Assembly (NCBI GenBank): GCA_002280555.1
Contig: NCEE01000011.1
Span: 1-64,000 of the forward strand
DNA length: 64,000 nucleotides
Origin: Sphingomonas sp. 32-62-10
Lineage (GTDB): Bacteria > Pseudomonadota > Alphaproteobacteria > Sphingomonadales > Sphingomonadaceae
Reading direction: 5' to 3'
Part shown: one piece after another, positions 41,626-50,919 of the stretch
Numbering within the stretch: the first letter of the stretch is position 1
How the letters are laid out: the number at the start of each line of letters is the position of its first letter
Notes under the pieces: model-generated
Told to the model about the DNA's origin: nothing
What the model saw: the letters and a program-made list of their open reading frames with translations, nothing else
Databases searched by the model: none
Program-made: the position numbers and the translations under genes

Positions 41626-42081
41626 ATGGCTACGCTTCCCGCCTATGCACCCATCGCGCCGCTGCCCGACCGGCACAGCTTTTCGATTTCCGATCTGTCG
41701 ACGGAGTTCGGCGTTACCGCGCGGGCGCTTCGATTCTACGAGGATGAAGGGCTGATCGCGCCAGAGCGGCGTGGCACCGTCCGCATCTATTCCGCGCGTG
41801 ATCGCGCGCGGCTTGCCTGGATACTCCGCGGCAAGCGTGTCGGTTTTAGTCTGGGCGAAATTCGCGAGCTGCTTGACCTGTACGACATTGGCGACGGCCG
41901 ACGCTCGCAACGTGAAGTGACCATCGCGCGTTGTCGCGACAGAATAGCGCTACTTGATGCGCAAAAGCACGATATCGATGCCGCCATCGATGAACTGAAA
42001 CAATTTATCGATCTTATCGAACCGGGGCTCGAATCCGGTCGAGATGGGGCCGATGCCGATCTCAAGACCCAAAAGGACTGA
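41626..42081 (+). CDS. MerR-family regulator (LiuR-like)
   Basis: The 151-residue regulator has an N-terminal MerR winged helix: FSISDLSTEFGVTARALRFY then EDEGLIAPERRGTVRIYSAR (about residues 20-60), and a coiled-coil dimer helix (IALLDAQKHDIDAAIDELKQ). It lacks the Cys metal sites of SoxR/ZntR types and resembles LiuR-like regulators of branched-chain acyl-CoA catabolism. ATG 41626 is chosen over TTG 41617. It is 2 bp from the acyl-CoA dehydrogenase gene it probably controls. The ligand may be an acyl-CoA. Confidence 0.85.
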   Translation: MATLPAYAPIAPLPDRHSFSISDLSTEFGVTARALRFYEDEGLIAPERRGTVRIYSARDRARLAWILRGKRVGFSLGEIRELLDLYDIGDGRRSQREVTIARCRDRIALLDAQKHDIDAAIDELKQFIDLIEPGLESGRDGADADLKTQKD

Positions 42082-42083
42082 TC

Positions 42084-43892
42084 ATGCCGAAATATACGCC
42101 GCCCGTGCGCGATACGCGCTTCATTCTCGAGCATGTTGTCGGTCTCGATCGCTATACAAATCTGCCGGGTTTTCAGAACGCTACCCCCGATGTCGTCGAT
42201 GCCGTGCTCGATGAAGGCGGCAGGTTCGTCGCCGAAGTGCTATTCCCGATCAACCATTCGGGCGATCAGGAAGGCTGCACGCGCCACGCTGACGGATCAG
42301 TGACGACCCCCGCCGGGTTCAAGGAAGCCTATGCCAAGTTCGTTGAAGCGGGCTGGTCAACACTTGGCGCACCGGAGGAATTTGGCGGGCAGGCAATGCC
42401 CCATGTCGTCTCGACCGCGTTCGAGGAATATAAGAATTCGGCCAATATGGCGTTTGCGATGTACCCCGGCCTCACCCATGGCGCGATCGCATCGTTGCTG
42501 GTGAAGGGCAGCCCGGAGCAGAAGGCGAAATACGTCCCCAAAATGGTGTCGGGCGAATGGGGCGGCACAATGAACCTCACCGAGCCGCAGTGCGGCACCG
42601 ACCTTGGCTTGATCCGCACCCGCGCCGAACCCGCCGCCGATGGCAGCTGGTCGATCACCGGCACCAAGATTTTTATCTCGTCGGGCGAGCATGACCTGAC
42701 CGAGAACATCATCCACCTCGTCCTCGCCAAGACGCCGGGCGCCCCCGAAAGCTCGAAGGGGATTTCGCTCTTTGTCGTGCCCAAGTTCATCGTCAATGAC
42801 GACGGATCGCTGGGCGAGCGTAACGCGGTTACCTGCGGGTCGATCGAGCACAAGATGGGCATTCACGCCAATTCGACCTGCGTGATGAATTATGACGGCG
42901 CGAAGGGCTGGCTGGTCGGCGATGAGATGAAGGGTCTCGCCGCGATGTTCATCATGATGAACGCGGCCCGGCTTGGTGTTGGTCTGCAGGGCCTTGGCAT
43001 TGCCGAGGTCGCTTACCAGAACGCGGTCCAGTACGCGCACGATCGCCGCCAGGGCCGCGCGCTGACCGGGGCCGTCGATCCGTCCGAAAAGGCGGATACG
43101 CTGTTCGTTCATCCCGATGTCCGCCGAATGCTGATGGATGCGAAGGCCGTGACCGAAGGGCTGCGCGCTTTGTGTCTTTGGGGCGCCCTCCAGGTCGATC
43201 TCACCCATTTCGCGCAGACCGAGGAGGAGCGCCAGCTTGCCGACGATCTGATCGGGCTGCTGACGCCAGTGATCAAGGGCTATGGCACTGACAAGGGCTA
43301 TGAAATTGCCACCAACGCCCAGCAGGTCTATGGCGGGCATGGTTACATCGCCGAATGGGGCATGGAGCAATATGTCCGCGATGCCCGGATCGCGATGATT
43401 TATGAAGGCACCAATGGCGTGCAGGCGATGGATCTGGTCGGCCGCAAGCTGGCGACCAATGGCGGTCGCGCGGTGCAGACATTGTTCAAGATGCTGGCCG
43501 ATGAGATTGCAGTCGCCAAGGAAGATGCCAGCCTTGCCGATTTCGCCACGCGGCTCGAACGCTCGGCCAATGATCTTCAGGCATCGACCGTCTGGTTCAT
43601 GCAGAACGGCATGGCCAACCCGAACAATGTCGGCGCCGGGGCGCACAGCTATATGCACCTGATGGGGATCGTCGCGCTTGGGCTGATGTGGCTGCGCATG
43701 GCGACGGCCGCCACCCATGCGCTGGCTGACGGTAAGCCGGATGGCGACCGCGCGTTCCTCGAAGCCAAGCTCGTTACCGCGCGTTATTTCGCTGAACGGG
43801 TCCTGCCAGACACTGGGTCGCTGCGTCGCAAGATCGAAGGCGGGGCAGAGGCGGTCATGGCGCTGTCGCCCGAGATGTTCGAAGCGGCCTGA
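42084..43892 (+). CDS. Acyl-CoA dehydrogenase, long (DmdC-like) type
   Basis: The 602-residue protein belongs to the ~600-residue acyl-CoA dehydrogenase group that includes 3-methylmercaptopropionyl-CoA dehydrogenase (DmdC). It has an N-terminal extension MPKYTPPVRDTRFILEHVVG, GEWGGTMNLTEPQCGTDLGL (FAD/substrate), GTKIFISSGEHD, and YGGHGYIAEWGMEQYVRDAR then IAMIYEGTNGVQAMDLVGRK with the catalytic Glu. It is coupled to the merR-type regulator (2 bp gap), so acyl-CoA oxidation under LiuR-like control is likely. Real substrate chain is unknown. Confidence 0.9.
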   Translation: MPKYTPPVRDTRFILEHVVGLDRYTNLPGFQNATPDVVDAVLDEGGRFVAEVLFPINHSGDQEGCTRHADGSVTTPAGFKEAYAKFVEAGWSTLGAPEEFGGQAMPHVVSTAFEEYKNSANMAFAMYPGLTHGAIASLLVKGSPEQKAKYVPKMVSGEWGGTMNLTEPQCGTDLGLIRTRAEPAADGSWSITGTKIFISSGEHDLTENIIHLVLAKTPGAPESSKGISLFVVPKFIVNDDGSLGERNAVTCGSIEHKMGIHANSTCVMNYDGAKGWLVGDEMKGLAAMFIMMNAARLGVGLQGLGIAEVAYQNAVQYAHDRRQGRALTGAVDPSEKADTLFVHPDVRRMLMDAKAVTEGLRALCLWGALQVDLTHFAQTEEERQLADDLIGLLTPVIKGYGTDKGYEIATNAQQVYGGHGYIAEWGMEQYVRDARIAMIYEGTNGVQAMDLVGRKLATNGGRAVQTLFKMLADEIAVAKEDASLADFATRLERSANDLQASTVWFMQNGMANPNNVGAGAHSYMHLMGIVALGLMWLRMATAATHALADGKPDGDRAFLEAKLVTARYFAERVLPDTGSLRRKIEGGAEAVMALSPEMFEAA

Positions 43893-43899
43893 CGCACCG

Positions 43900-44028
43900 T
43901 CAGCGCGTAGGCGCCATTACGGCGCCGATGGTTTCGCAGTTGGAGTAGGTCGCGGCGCGGCCAATGGTGGCGACATTGTTGGTCGCGGGGTCGGTGGGGC
44001 TGGCTGGAATGACCCGGTTATCTTGGGC
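43900..44028 (-). other. In-frame open extension after the SleB-type gene stop
   Basis: Directly after the TAA of the hydrolase gene the same frame stays open for 42 codons (ASPTDPATNNVATIGRAATY, then SNCETIGAVMAPTR) up to TGA at 43900-43902. It exactly fills the gap to the convergent gene ending at 43892, so the hydrolase may once have been longer. Confidence 0.3.
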
Positions 44029-45261
44029 TTATTTCCGGTCGGGCGCGCTAGCCAGCGATGACGCGGCGGGTGTTCCGGGAACAAATGTCTGCGCCTTCAT
44101 GCACTGGTTCTGATCCGCGCGTGGAAACTGGCTGCAGCTCCACAGCGCCTTTTCAAACCCGCGGGCGCGATCCCGCAGATAACTGAACGACATCGTCGCG
44201 ACCTGAATAGGTTCGAGCGGCAGGGCGGTTGGCGTCCGCAACCGGGCGGTCCAGGCCATATATTTGCAATAGGGGCGGGAGCCACAGCTTGCCTCCGCCA
44301 GCTTCCTGAAGCTGTCAGGATCAATCCGCCGATCGACGGTGGCAAGGAAGGCATTCGGATCGCCTGACACGGGGGCGGGCGGTACATAGGCCTCCGCCGG
44401 AAAATCATCGATCGCAGCAGCCTGAAAATCGCCCGCCGCGTTATGCGCGGGCGAGTATTGCGCGAGTTGAGCGATGATCGGCTCGTCCGTCGCGACGCGG
44501 CGGTTGAATGCAGGCGGTGTGCCCCACCAGCCGGTCCATCGGAAAAACAGGTGCGTGCCGACCGCACTCACCTTATCGAGGCTCGAACTCCAATAGGGCA
44601 CCACCCAATCGGTATGGTAATGCGTCGAATGGCCGACTTTCACGAACACCCGGCCATTCAGCGCTTCGGTAGCAACGGTACGCGCGCGGACCCAGGCCTC
44701 GTCGGTCCAGCGGTGGCGGAACAGCGCCCCATCGCAGGTGAAGGTGAACTGGCAACCGGTGCGGCGCTCCGCCCCCTGAAACACCACGCCGCAGATCGTC
44801 TTAGGGAAGGCGGGGTGGCGCACCCGGTTGATGATGACCTGCGCGACGGCACGCTGGCCGGTCGCATCATCGCCCGCTTCGTACAGCACCGCCGTTGCCA
44901 GGCAATCGACCGCGCGCATGGCAGCGATTCCCGTCTCCTGCAGGCGAAAGGGCTTGGCGGCGGGATTGGGACCGACCGAAAACGGCACCGCGGAATTGAT
45001 CCTGCGTGCGTCGTCAGGCGTGATCGCGGCGAACTCGATCGGGTCGACTGGTGGCAATTGCTGGGGTGGCACAATGGGCTGTCCCCCGACCAGACTGGGC
45101 GGTGCGGTTTGCGGTGCAGTTGAAGCCTGCACGATGAGTGTCGGCACCGTCACTGCGAGCACACTGACGATCGTCAGCACGATTGATGTCCGCCGACCGG
45201 GATCACCGAATAATGCCGTTCGAGCAGCAGAAGGATTGTACGGAAGCACTTGCATGGGCAT
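44029..45261 (-). CDS. SleB-type cell wall hydrolase, membrane-anchored
   Basis: The protein of about 410 residues has one N-terminal span (TSIVLTIVSVLAVTVPTLIV, about residues 25-44) and a Hydrolase_2 (SleB/CwlJ) domain: AVDCLATAVLYEAGDDATGQ (with catalytic Glu), VAQVIINRVRHPAFPKTICG, VVFQGAERRTGCQFTFTCDG and STHYHTDWVVPYWS. This domain cleaves peptidoglycan glycan strands; in non-sporulating bacteria it acts in wall turnover. The C-terminal 170 residues are less conserved, with paired Cys. Start ATG 45261; TTG 45264 precedes it. Confidence 0.85.
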   Translation of the reverse strand: MPMQVLPYNPSAARTALFGDPGRRTSIVLTIVSVLAVTVPTLIVQASTAPQTAPPSLVGGQPIVPPQQLPPVDPIEFAAITPDDARRINSAVPFSVGPNPAAKPFRLQETGIAAMRAVDCLATAVLYEAGDDATGQRAVAQVIINRVRHPAFPKTICGVVFQGAERRTGCQFTFTCDGALFRHRWTDEAWVRARTVATEALNGRVFVKVGHSTHYHTDWVVPYWSSSLDKVSAVGTHLFFRWTGWWGTPPAFNRRVATDEPIIAQLAQYSPAHNAAGDFQAAAIDDFPAEAYVPPAPVSGDPNAFLATVDRRIDPDSFRKLAEASCGSRPYCKYMAWTARLRTPTALPLEPIQVATMSFSYLRDRARGFEKALWSCSQFPRADQNQCMKAQTFVPGTPAASSLASAPDRK

Positions 45262-45529
45262 CAAAACGAGCTCGGTCGGAAATTGGTCCCGGCCCTTACC
45301 CTAGTTTCGATACCAAGCGAAGTGCGGCAGCAGTTGCTGAAAGGCTGCCTTAAAGAGCGTAGCGAGCACTTACGCCGAGTCTCGCAATGAAACATATGTG
45401 CAATAATTGCGAAGGCTGATCCGACCGTGATGTTTTCGACTTTAGCTGGGCCGATCCGCGATCGATTCGCGAGGGTCAGGCGCTGGATGGCGTGTTAGCT
45501 CAGCCCACGCCAGCGATTGAATGCGCGGT
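45262..45529. other. Intergenic region upstream of the SleB-type gene
   Basis: No gene or strong structure is seen in these 268 bp. They should contain the promoter of the hydrolase gene. Confidence 0.35.
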
Positions 45530-45871
45530 TCAGTTGCCCCAGAAACCGGTCGCTTCGCACAGATCCCATTGGTCGGCGGCCTTCATACGACAGGCACGAT
45601 CAGAGGGTGCGCAAGCACCAAACGCAATTTCATAATGGCGATAGCAGCTGACTTGTCCGGTCGAAACAGCCACTTGGTTGGCACGCTTGATGGGATTAAC
45701 CGGGTTGCCGCCAACAAAGGCAGCAACTTTAACCGGGCGCGAGGTCGCTGCCTGCGCGCTCGGCGCAGCGGTTGCGGCCACCTGCTCCGGTGTAACCTGC
45801 TTGCCCATCACCAACGGCCAGAGCTGCAGAATGGCCAGCATCACGCTGACACAGATCATCGCCTTGCGCAT
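45530..45871 (-). CDS. Small exported protein with four cysteines, unknown function
   Basis: The 113-residue protein has an N-terminal hydrophobic signal or anchor (AMICVSVMLAILQLWPLVMG), an Ala/Val-rich linker and a C-terminal domain of about 45 residues with four Cys (VSCYRHYEIAFGACAPSDRA, CRMKAADQWDLCEATGFWGN), probably two disulphides in the periplasm. I do not recognise the family. Monocistronic between cysK and the SleB-type gene, same strand. Confidence 0.6.
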   Translation of the reverse strand: MRKAMICVSVMLAILQLWPLVMGKQVTPEQVAATAAPSAQAATSRPVKVAAFVGGNPVNPIKRANQVAVSTGQVSCYRHYEIAFGACAPSDRACRMKAADQWDLCEATGFWGN

Positions 45872-45944
45872 TAACGCCCCCTAGAAAGTCCCCCACGACT
45901 CGGTGATGATACCGCTAAATCGCGGTAAAGGCGATCTTCATCAT

Positions 45945-46865
45945 TCAGCTTTCGGGCAGAAAATCGGGTACCGAGAGATAGCGCTCGCCCGTGTCATAGT
46001 TAAAGCCGAGCACCCGGACGTCATCGGGCAGATCGGGCAGTTTCTGCCCGATCGCCGCCAGCGTCGCGCCCGAGCTGATGCCGACCAGCATTCCTTCCTC
46101 CGATGCGGCCCGCCGCGCCATTTCCTTGGCGACATTGGCATCGACCTTGATGGTCCCGTCGATCGACGCAGTATGGAGGTTAGCCGGAATGAAACCGGCA
46201 CCGATCCCTTGAATCGGATGCGGACCCGGCGCACCACCCGAAATGACCGGCGATGCTTCGGGCTCGACTGCATAGACCTTCAGATTGGGCCAATGGGCTT
46301 TCAGTGTTTCGGCAATGCCCGTGATGTGACCGCCGGTGCCGACCCCGGTAATGATGACGTCGATTGGCGAGTCCGCGAAGTCCGCCAGAATTTCGAGCGC
46401 AGTCGTGCGGGTGTGGACATCGATATTGGCCGGGTTTTCGAATTGCTGCGGCATCCAGGCGCCGGGGGTGCCGTCGACCAGCGCCATCGCGCGTTCGATC
46501 GCGCCGCGCATGCCCTTGTCACGCGGGGTGAGATCGAAGGTCGCGCCATAAGCGAGCATCAGCCGCCGCCGCTCGATCGACATGCTTTCGGGCATGACGA
46601 GGACCAGCTTGTAGCCCTTCACCGCCGCCACCATCGCGAGCCCAACGCCTGTGTTGCCGCTGGTCGGTTCGATGATCGTGCCACCGGGCTTCAGCGCGCC
46701 CGACGCTTCTGCGGCCTCGATCATCGCCAGCGCGATCCGGTCCTTGATCGATCCACCGGGGTTCGATCGCTCGGACTTGATCCACACTTCGGCGCCGGGG
46801 AACAGCTTGGCGACGCGGATGTGCGGCGTGTTGCCGATGGTTTCCAGGATCGTGTTGGCTTTCAT
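45945..46865 (-). CDS. cysK: Cysteine synthase A
   Basis: The 306-residue PLP enzyme forms cysteine from O-acetylserine and sulphide. The PLP lysine is K41 in SNPGGSIKDRIAL; the substrate loop TSGNTGVGLAMVAA and the phosphate-binding GVGTGGHITGIAE follow. I chose ATG 46865, which matches the family start MKANTILETIGNTP and overlaps the upstream MFS gene stop (ATGA), rather than the longer frame from 46961. Coupling to a transporter is unusual for a housekeeping cysK. Confidence 0.95.
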   Translation of the reverse strand: MKANTILETIGNTPHIRVAKLFPGAEVWIKSERSNPGGSIKDRIALAMIEAAEASGALKPGGTIIEPTSGNTGVGLAMVAAVKGYKLVLVMPESMSIERRRLMLAYGATFDLTPRDKGMRGAIERAMALVDGTPGAWMPQQFENPANIDVHTRTTALEILADFADSPIDVIITGVGTGGHITGIAETLKAHWPNLKVYAVEPEASPVISGGAPGPHPIQGIGAGFIPANLHTASIDGTIKVDANVAKEMARRAASEEGMLVGISSGATLAAIGQKLPDLPDDVRVLGFNYDTGERYLSVPDFLPES

Positions 46866-48145
46866 GCGATGGCCTCCAGCTTGGTGGTTTGGGGATCGGG
46901 TAAGTCTTCCGCCGGGTCGAATGTGCGGGCGCGGCGGATACTCGGGAACAGGAAGGTCCACAGGATCGTGACAACAATCGCACCACCACCGCCGACCAGC
47001 ACCGCGCCCACGGGGCCGAGTGCGGCCGCGAGGAAACCGGATTCGGCTTCTCCCAGCTCATTCGATGCCGAAATGGTAAGCTGGGAAACCGCACCCACAC
47101 GCCCGCGCTTGTCATCGGGCGTGTGCAGTTGGATCAGCGATTGGCGGATATATACGGAGAACATGTCCGCCGCCCCCGCAATGGCGAGCGCGGTCAGGCT
47201 AAGCGCCATGATCTGAGAAACACCGAAAATGATCGTCGCGGTGCCATAAATCATCACCGCCCACAGCATCTTGGGACCGACATTGGTCTTGATCGGGCGG
47301 AAGGAGAAAAAGATCGCGGTGATCGACGCGCCGACCGCTGGTGCCGAAGCGAGCAGGCTCAACCCGATGGGACCGACCTTCAAAATGTCGTGCGCATAGA
47401 TGGGCAGTAGCGCGGTGGTGCCGGCGAGGAACACCGCGAACAGATCGAGCGTAATCGTACCGAACACGAGCTTGTTCTGCCCAACATAAGCGAGCCCCTC
47501 TGCAATTTGACGGAGTGGATGCGCCTTGCCGGGGATGACGGTGCGGGGAACATGGCCAATCATCATCAGGCAGCCAAGCGCCACGACGAACAGTGTCGTC
47601 GCCAGCGCGTAAGCGGCATAGGGCGCGGCTGCATAGGCAACGCCACCGAGCGCGGGGCCGATAATCGTGCCGACCTGCCAAGAGATAGAACTGAGCGCGA
47701 TGGCGGTCGGCAAAATCGCGCGCGGCACCAGATTGGGCGCGAGCGCGCCAAAGGCAGGACCGGCAAAGGCTCGACAGAATCCCAGCGCCACCGCCACCGA
47801 AAACAGCACCGGCAGCGTCATATTGCCGCGATAGGTGACGATCGCGAGCACCAGCGCACACAGTACCTGCAGCGCTATGGTCGCGCGGGCAATCCAGCGT
47901 CGGTCGAACCGATCGGCGACCCAGCCGGTGATCGGCGTCGAGAAGAATAGCGGCAGGAATTGCAGTAGCCCGATCAGCCCCAATTGCGCGGCCGCCGCAC
48001 TCGGGCTCATCGTTTCGCGCGCGATGGTATAGGTTTGCCAGCCGATCACGATGATCATCGCGTTTTGCGCGATCGTCATCGAAAAGCGCGCCGCCCAGTA
48101 GAACCGGAAATTCGTTATCTGAAAGGGGTGGGTCGCCTCAGCCAT
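46862..48145 (-). CDS. MFS transporter, EntS/DHA3-like
   Basis: The 427-residue major-facilitator protein has about twelve hydrophobic segments. GWVADRFDRRWIARATIALQ is the loop 2-3 motif with the MFS GxxxDR pattern, and MIGHVPRTVIPGKAHPLRQI then AEGLAYVGQNKLVFGT is typical of DHA3/EntS-like exporters. It is translationally coupled to cysK. A role in exporting a cysteine-related or siderophore-like compound is only a guess. The last 20 residues are charged and cytoplasmic. Confidence 0.82.
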   Translation of the reverse strand: MAEATHPFQITNFRFYWAARFSMTIAQNAMIIVIGWQTYTIARETMSPSAAAAQLGLIGLLQFLPLFFSTPITGWVADRFDRRWIARATIALQVLCALVLAIVTYRGNMTLPVLFSVAVALGFCRAFAGPAFGALAPNLVPRAILPTAIALSSISWQVGTIIGPALGGVAYAAAPYAAYALATTLFVVALGCLMMIGHVPRTVIPGKAHPLRQIAEGLAYVGQNKLVFGTITLDLFAVFLAGTTALLPIYAHDILKVGPIGLSLLASAPAVGASITAIFFSFRPIKTNVGPKMLWAVMIYGTATIIFGVSQIMALSLTALAIAGAADMFSVYIRQSLIQLHTPDDKRGRVGAVSQLTISASNELGEAESGFLAAALGPVGAVLVGGGGAIVVTILWTFLFPSIRRARTFDPAEDLPDPQTTKLEAIA

Positions 48146-48231
48146 GGCTTGCGGCTTTAATGCTCTTGGGGCCAGCGGAGCAATCAGCGATTGCAGGCTG
48201 ACCCCAAGCTTTTCTTCGGACCGTTAAATCT

Positions 48232-49056
48232 TCAGGCTGCCAAAAACGCCAGCAGGTCGGCCGTGAAGCGTTCGCGGTGGGTGACGGTAAAGCCGTGCGG
48301 TGCGCCTTCATATTCGATCAGCTGAGCACCAGCGATGCCCTGTGCTGCGGGGCGGGCGGAAATGTCGATCGGGACAATGCCGTCGCCGGTGCCATGCACG
48401 ATCAGGGTCGGCACGGTGAAGGCGGGCAGATCGCCCCGGAAATCGGTCGTGCCGAAGGTGGTGACGCAATCGAGCGTCGCCTTCAGGCTCGCCTGCATTG
48501 CGATCTGCCACGCCCAGGCGACCACATCATCGCTGACCGGATCAGGCAGGGTATCGACCCCGAAGAAGTTACGAAGGAACCCGCGGAAAAAGCCAGGGCG
48601 ATCAGCGATGATGCCTGCCTTGATCCCGTCGAACACCGCCATCGGCGCGCCATTGGGGTGATCCTCAGTCTGCAGCATGAACGGCACGACCGATCCGATC
48701 AGCCCCGCCTTGATCACGCCCTTGCCGCCGTGCCGCGACATGTAACGCGCGACTTCGCCGCCGCCCATCGAGAAGCCGACCAGCGTCGTATCGGCGGTGG
48801 CACCGGTCGCGGCCATCACATCGGCGAGGTCGTCGCTGAAAATATCGTAATTGTAACCGTTCCAGGGCTGCGCCGACCGTCCAAACCCGCGCCGGTCATA
48901 GGCAATCGCCCTATATCCAGCATCGGCCAGCGCCATTGCCTGCGCATCCCAGCTATCGGCCGACAGCGGCCAGCCATGAATCAGGATAACGGGGCGTCCA
49001 CTCCCCCAATCCTTGACATAGAGATCGGTGCCGTCGCGCGTCGTCACATAAGGCAT
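48232..49056 (-). CDS. Alpha/beta hydrolase (non-haem chloroperoxidase type)
   Basis: The 274-residue alpha/beta hydrolase has the oxyanion motif HGWPLSADSWD near residues 27-37, the nucleophile S96 in GFSMGGGEVARYMSRHGG, Asp in HGTGDGIVP (near 226) and His in GAPHGF (near 254). It matches the group annotated as arylesterase/non-haem chloroperoxidase; perhydrolase side activity is common, physiological substrate unknown. It lies 86 bp before the MFS gene and is probably separate. Confidence 0.88.
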   Translation of the reverse strand: MPYVTTRDGTDLYVKDWGSGRPVILIHGWPLSADSWDAQAMALADAGYRAIAYDRRGFGRSAQPWNGYNYDIFSDDLADVMAATGATADTTLVGFSMGGGEVARYMSRHGGKGVIKAGLIGSVVPFMLQTEDHPNGAPMAVFDGIKAGIIADRPGFFRGFLRNFFGVDTLPDPVSDDVVAWAWQIAMQASLKATLDCVTTFGTTDFRGDLPAFTVPTLIVHGTGDGIVPIDISARPAAQGIAGAQLIEYEGAPHGFTVTHRERFTADLLAFLAA

Positions 49057-49194
49057 TGGGGTTCTCCGATAGGGAATTGCGGGCCAAACGGATCATCAAC
49101 ATGGCGGTTCCGCCGATAGCCAGGGGGCTGGCGGTAATCGCTACAACCTGCCAGCTTCATTCGAGTCGACTCAAGTAGGAGCAGCCCGGTGCGG

Positions 49195-50919
49195 ATGAAA
49201 TTATTGGTGGCAGCCAGTCTGTTGGCGCTGGCCGGGTGCGGCCCGGTGGCGCAGGTGCCGGGCGGATCGATGGCGGCGATGGCGCAGGCGGGCAACTGGG
49301 CGAAGTTCCGAGATGCGTTCGTCAGCGGCTGGTTCGAACTCGACCCCGCCAATGCCGTCTATCAGGGCAAGCATGAATTTGACGGACGCCTCCCCGACTG
49401 GAGCGCTGCGGGCCTTAAGAAACAGGGCGATTTCCTGCGCGACACGATTGCCGCCGCGCGCAAGTTCGATGCCGCAAAGCTGTCCGAAGCTGACCGGTTC
49501 GAGCGCGATTATCTGGTGAAGGTCGCTGAGGGAAAGCTGTTCTGGCTGGAAGATGCTGATCTGCCGCACCGCAACCCAACTTTCTATGTCGGCGGCGGGC
49601 TCGATCCGAACGTCTATATCGCTCGGCCCTATGCCGATGCGCCGACCCGGATGAAGGCGATGATCGCCTTTTTCAAAAGCGTTGCCGCGCAGGCCCCCAA
49701 TATCCGTGCCAACCTGAAAACCCCGATGCCACTGAGCTTCGTCAATTACGGCGTGGCCGGGTTCAATGGTTTTGCCGATTTCTATGCCGGCGATGCCAAA
49801 AAGGCGTTCGCCAGCGTGAATGATCCGGCGCTGCAAAAGGAATTCGATACCGCGTCACAGGCTGCGGCCACGGCCATGCGCGAAATCGGCACCTGGCTCG
49901 AGAGCCAGCGCACGACCGCGACGCAGGATTTCGCACTCGGGGCGGATCGCTTTGCCCGGATGCTGGCCGCGACTGAAGGCGTCAACACGCCGCTCGCCGA
50001 GTTGGAGGCGATCGGGATGGCCGATCTGAAGCGCAATCAGGATGCCTTTGCCGAGGCCTGTGCCAAATTTGCCCCCGGCGCGACGATCGAGGCGTGCACC
50101 GCCAAGATGAACGCGAACAAACCTGAAGGCGGCCCGGTTGCCGAAGCGCGGCGGCAGATCCCGATGCTCCGCGCCTTTGTAATCGACAAGGATCTCGTCT
50201 CGATCCCCGGTACGGAGGAGGCCTTGGTCGAGGAGAGTCCGCCCTATAACCGGCAGAACTCAGCCTATATCGATCCGCCGGGACCGTTCGATAAGGGCAT
50301 TCCGTCGGTCTATTATATCTCCCCGCCCGATCCGAGCTGGACCAAGGAAGTTCAGGACGGCTTCGTGCCCGGTAAGCAGGACCTGCTGTTCACGTCGGTC
50401 CATGAAGTGATGCCCGGCCATTTCGTCCAGTTCCTCCACGCCAATCGCTCGCCCTCGCTATTCGGGCAATTGTTCGTCGGCTACGCCTATGCCGAAGGCT
50501 GGGCGCATTATACCGAGGAAATGATGTGGGAGGCCGGGCTGAACAAGGGCGATCCCGAAACGCATATCGGCCAGCTCGCCAACGCCCTGCTGCGCGATTG
50601 TCGGTTCCTGTCGGCAATCCGGCTCCATTCGGGCAAAATGACGCAGGAGCAGTCACGCGAGCTGTTCATCAAGGAATGCCACCAGGATGAAGGCACTGCC
50701 CGCCAGCAATCGGCGCGTGGCACCTATGATCCGGCTTACCTCAACTACACGCTCGGCAAGCTGATGATCCGCAAACTGCGGGCAGACTGGACCGCCAGCA
50801 GGGGTGGGACGAAGGCGTGGAAGGGATTCCACGACGCTTTCCTCAGCTATGGCGGCCCGCCGGTGCCACTGGTGCGGCAGGCAATGATGAAAGAGGCCGA
50901 GGCGAAGTCGGTGTTTTAA
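49195..50919 (+). CDS. DUF885-family lipoprotein (putative zinc metallopeptidase)
   Basis: The 574-residue protein has a lipoprotein signal (KLLVAASLLALAGC) and the DUF885 fold. The metal motif is HEVMPGH near residues 402-408 in SVHEVMPGHFVQFLHANR, with a second Glu in YAEGWAHYTEEMM about 35 residues later, the gluzincin-like arrangement of this family. Members are thought to be periplasmic peptidases; substrates are mostly unknown. I use ATG 49195; GTG 49189 is two codons upstream. Convergent with the cupin gene, overlapping it by 4 bp. Confidence 0.87.
   Translation: MKLLVAASLLALAGCGPVAQVPGGSMAAMAQAGNWAKFRDAFVSGWFELDPANAVYQGKHEFDGRLPDWSAAGLKKQGDFLRDTIAAARKFDAAKLSEADRFERDYLVKVAEGKLFWLEDADLPHRNPTFYVGGGLDPNVYIARPYADAPTRMKAMIAFFKSVAAQAPNIRANLKTPMPLSFVNYGVAGFNGFADFYAGDAKKAFASVNDPALQKEFDTASQAAATAMREIGTWLESQRTTATQDFALGADRFARMLAATEGVNTPLAELEAIGMADLKRNQDAFAEACAKFAPGATIEACTAKMNANKPEGGPVAEARRQIPMLRAFVIDKDLVSIPGTEEALVEESPPYNRQNSAYIDPPGPFDKGIPSVYYISPPDPSWTKEVQDGFVPGKQDLLFTSVHEVMPGHFVQFLHANRSPSLFGQLFVGYAYAEGWAHYTEEMMWEAGLNKGDPETHIGQLANALLRDCRFLSAIRLHSGKMTQEQSRELFIKECHQDEGTARQQSARGTYDPAYLNYTLGKLMIRKLRADWTASRGGTKAWKGFHDAFLSYGGPPVPLVRQAMMKEAEAKSVF

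Noticed and set aside
42357..43718. 453-codon frame antisense to the acyl-CoA dehydrogenase
   Set aside because: It is His/Arg-rich, lacks any domain and lies fully within a well-supported gene.
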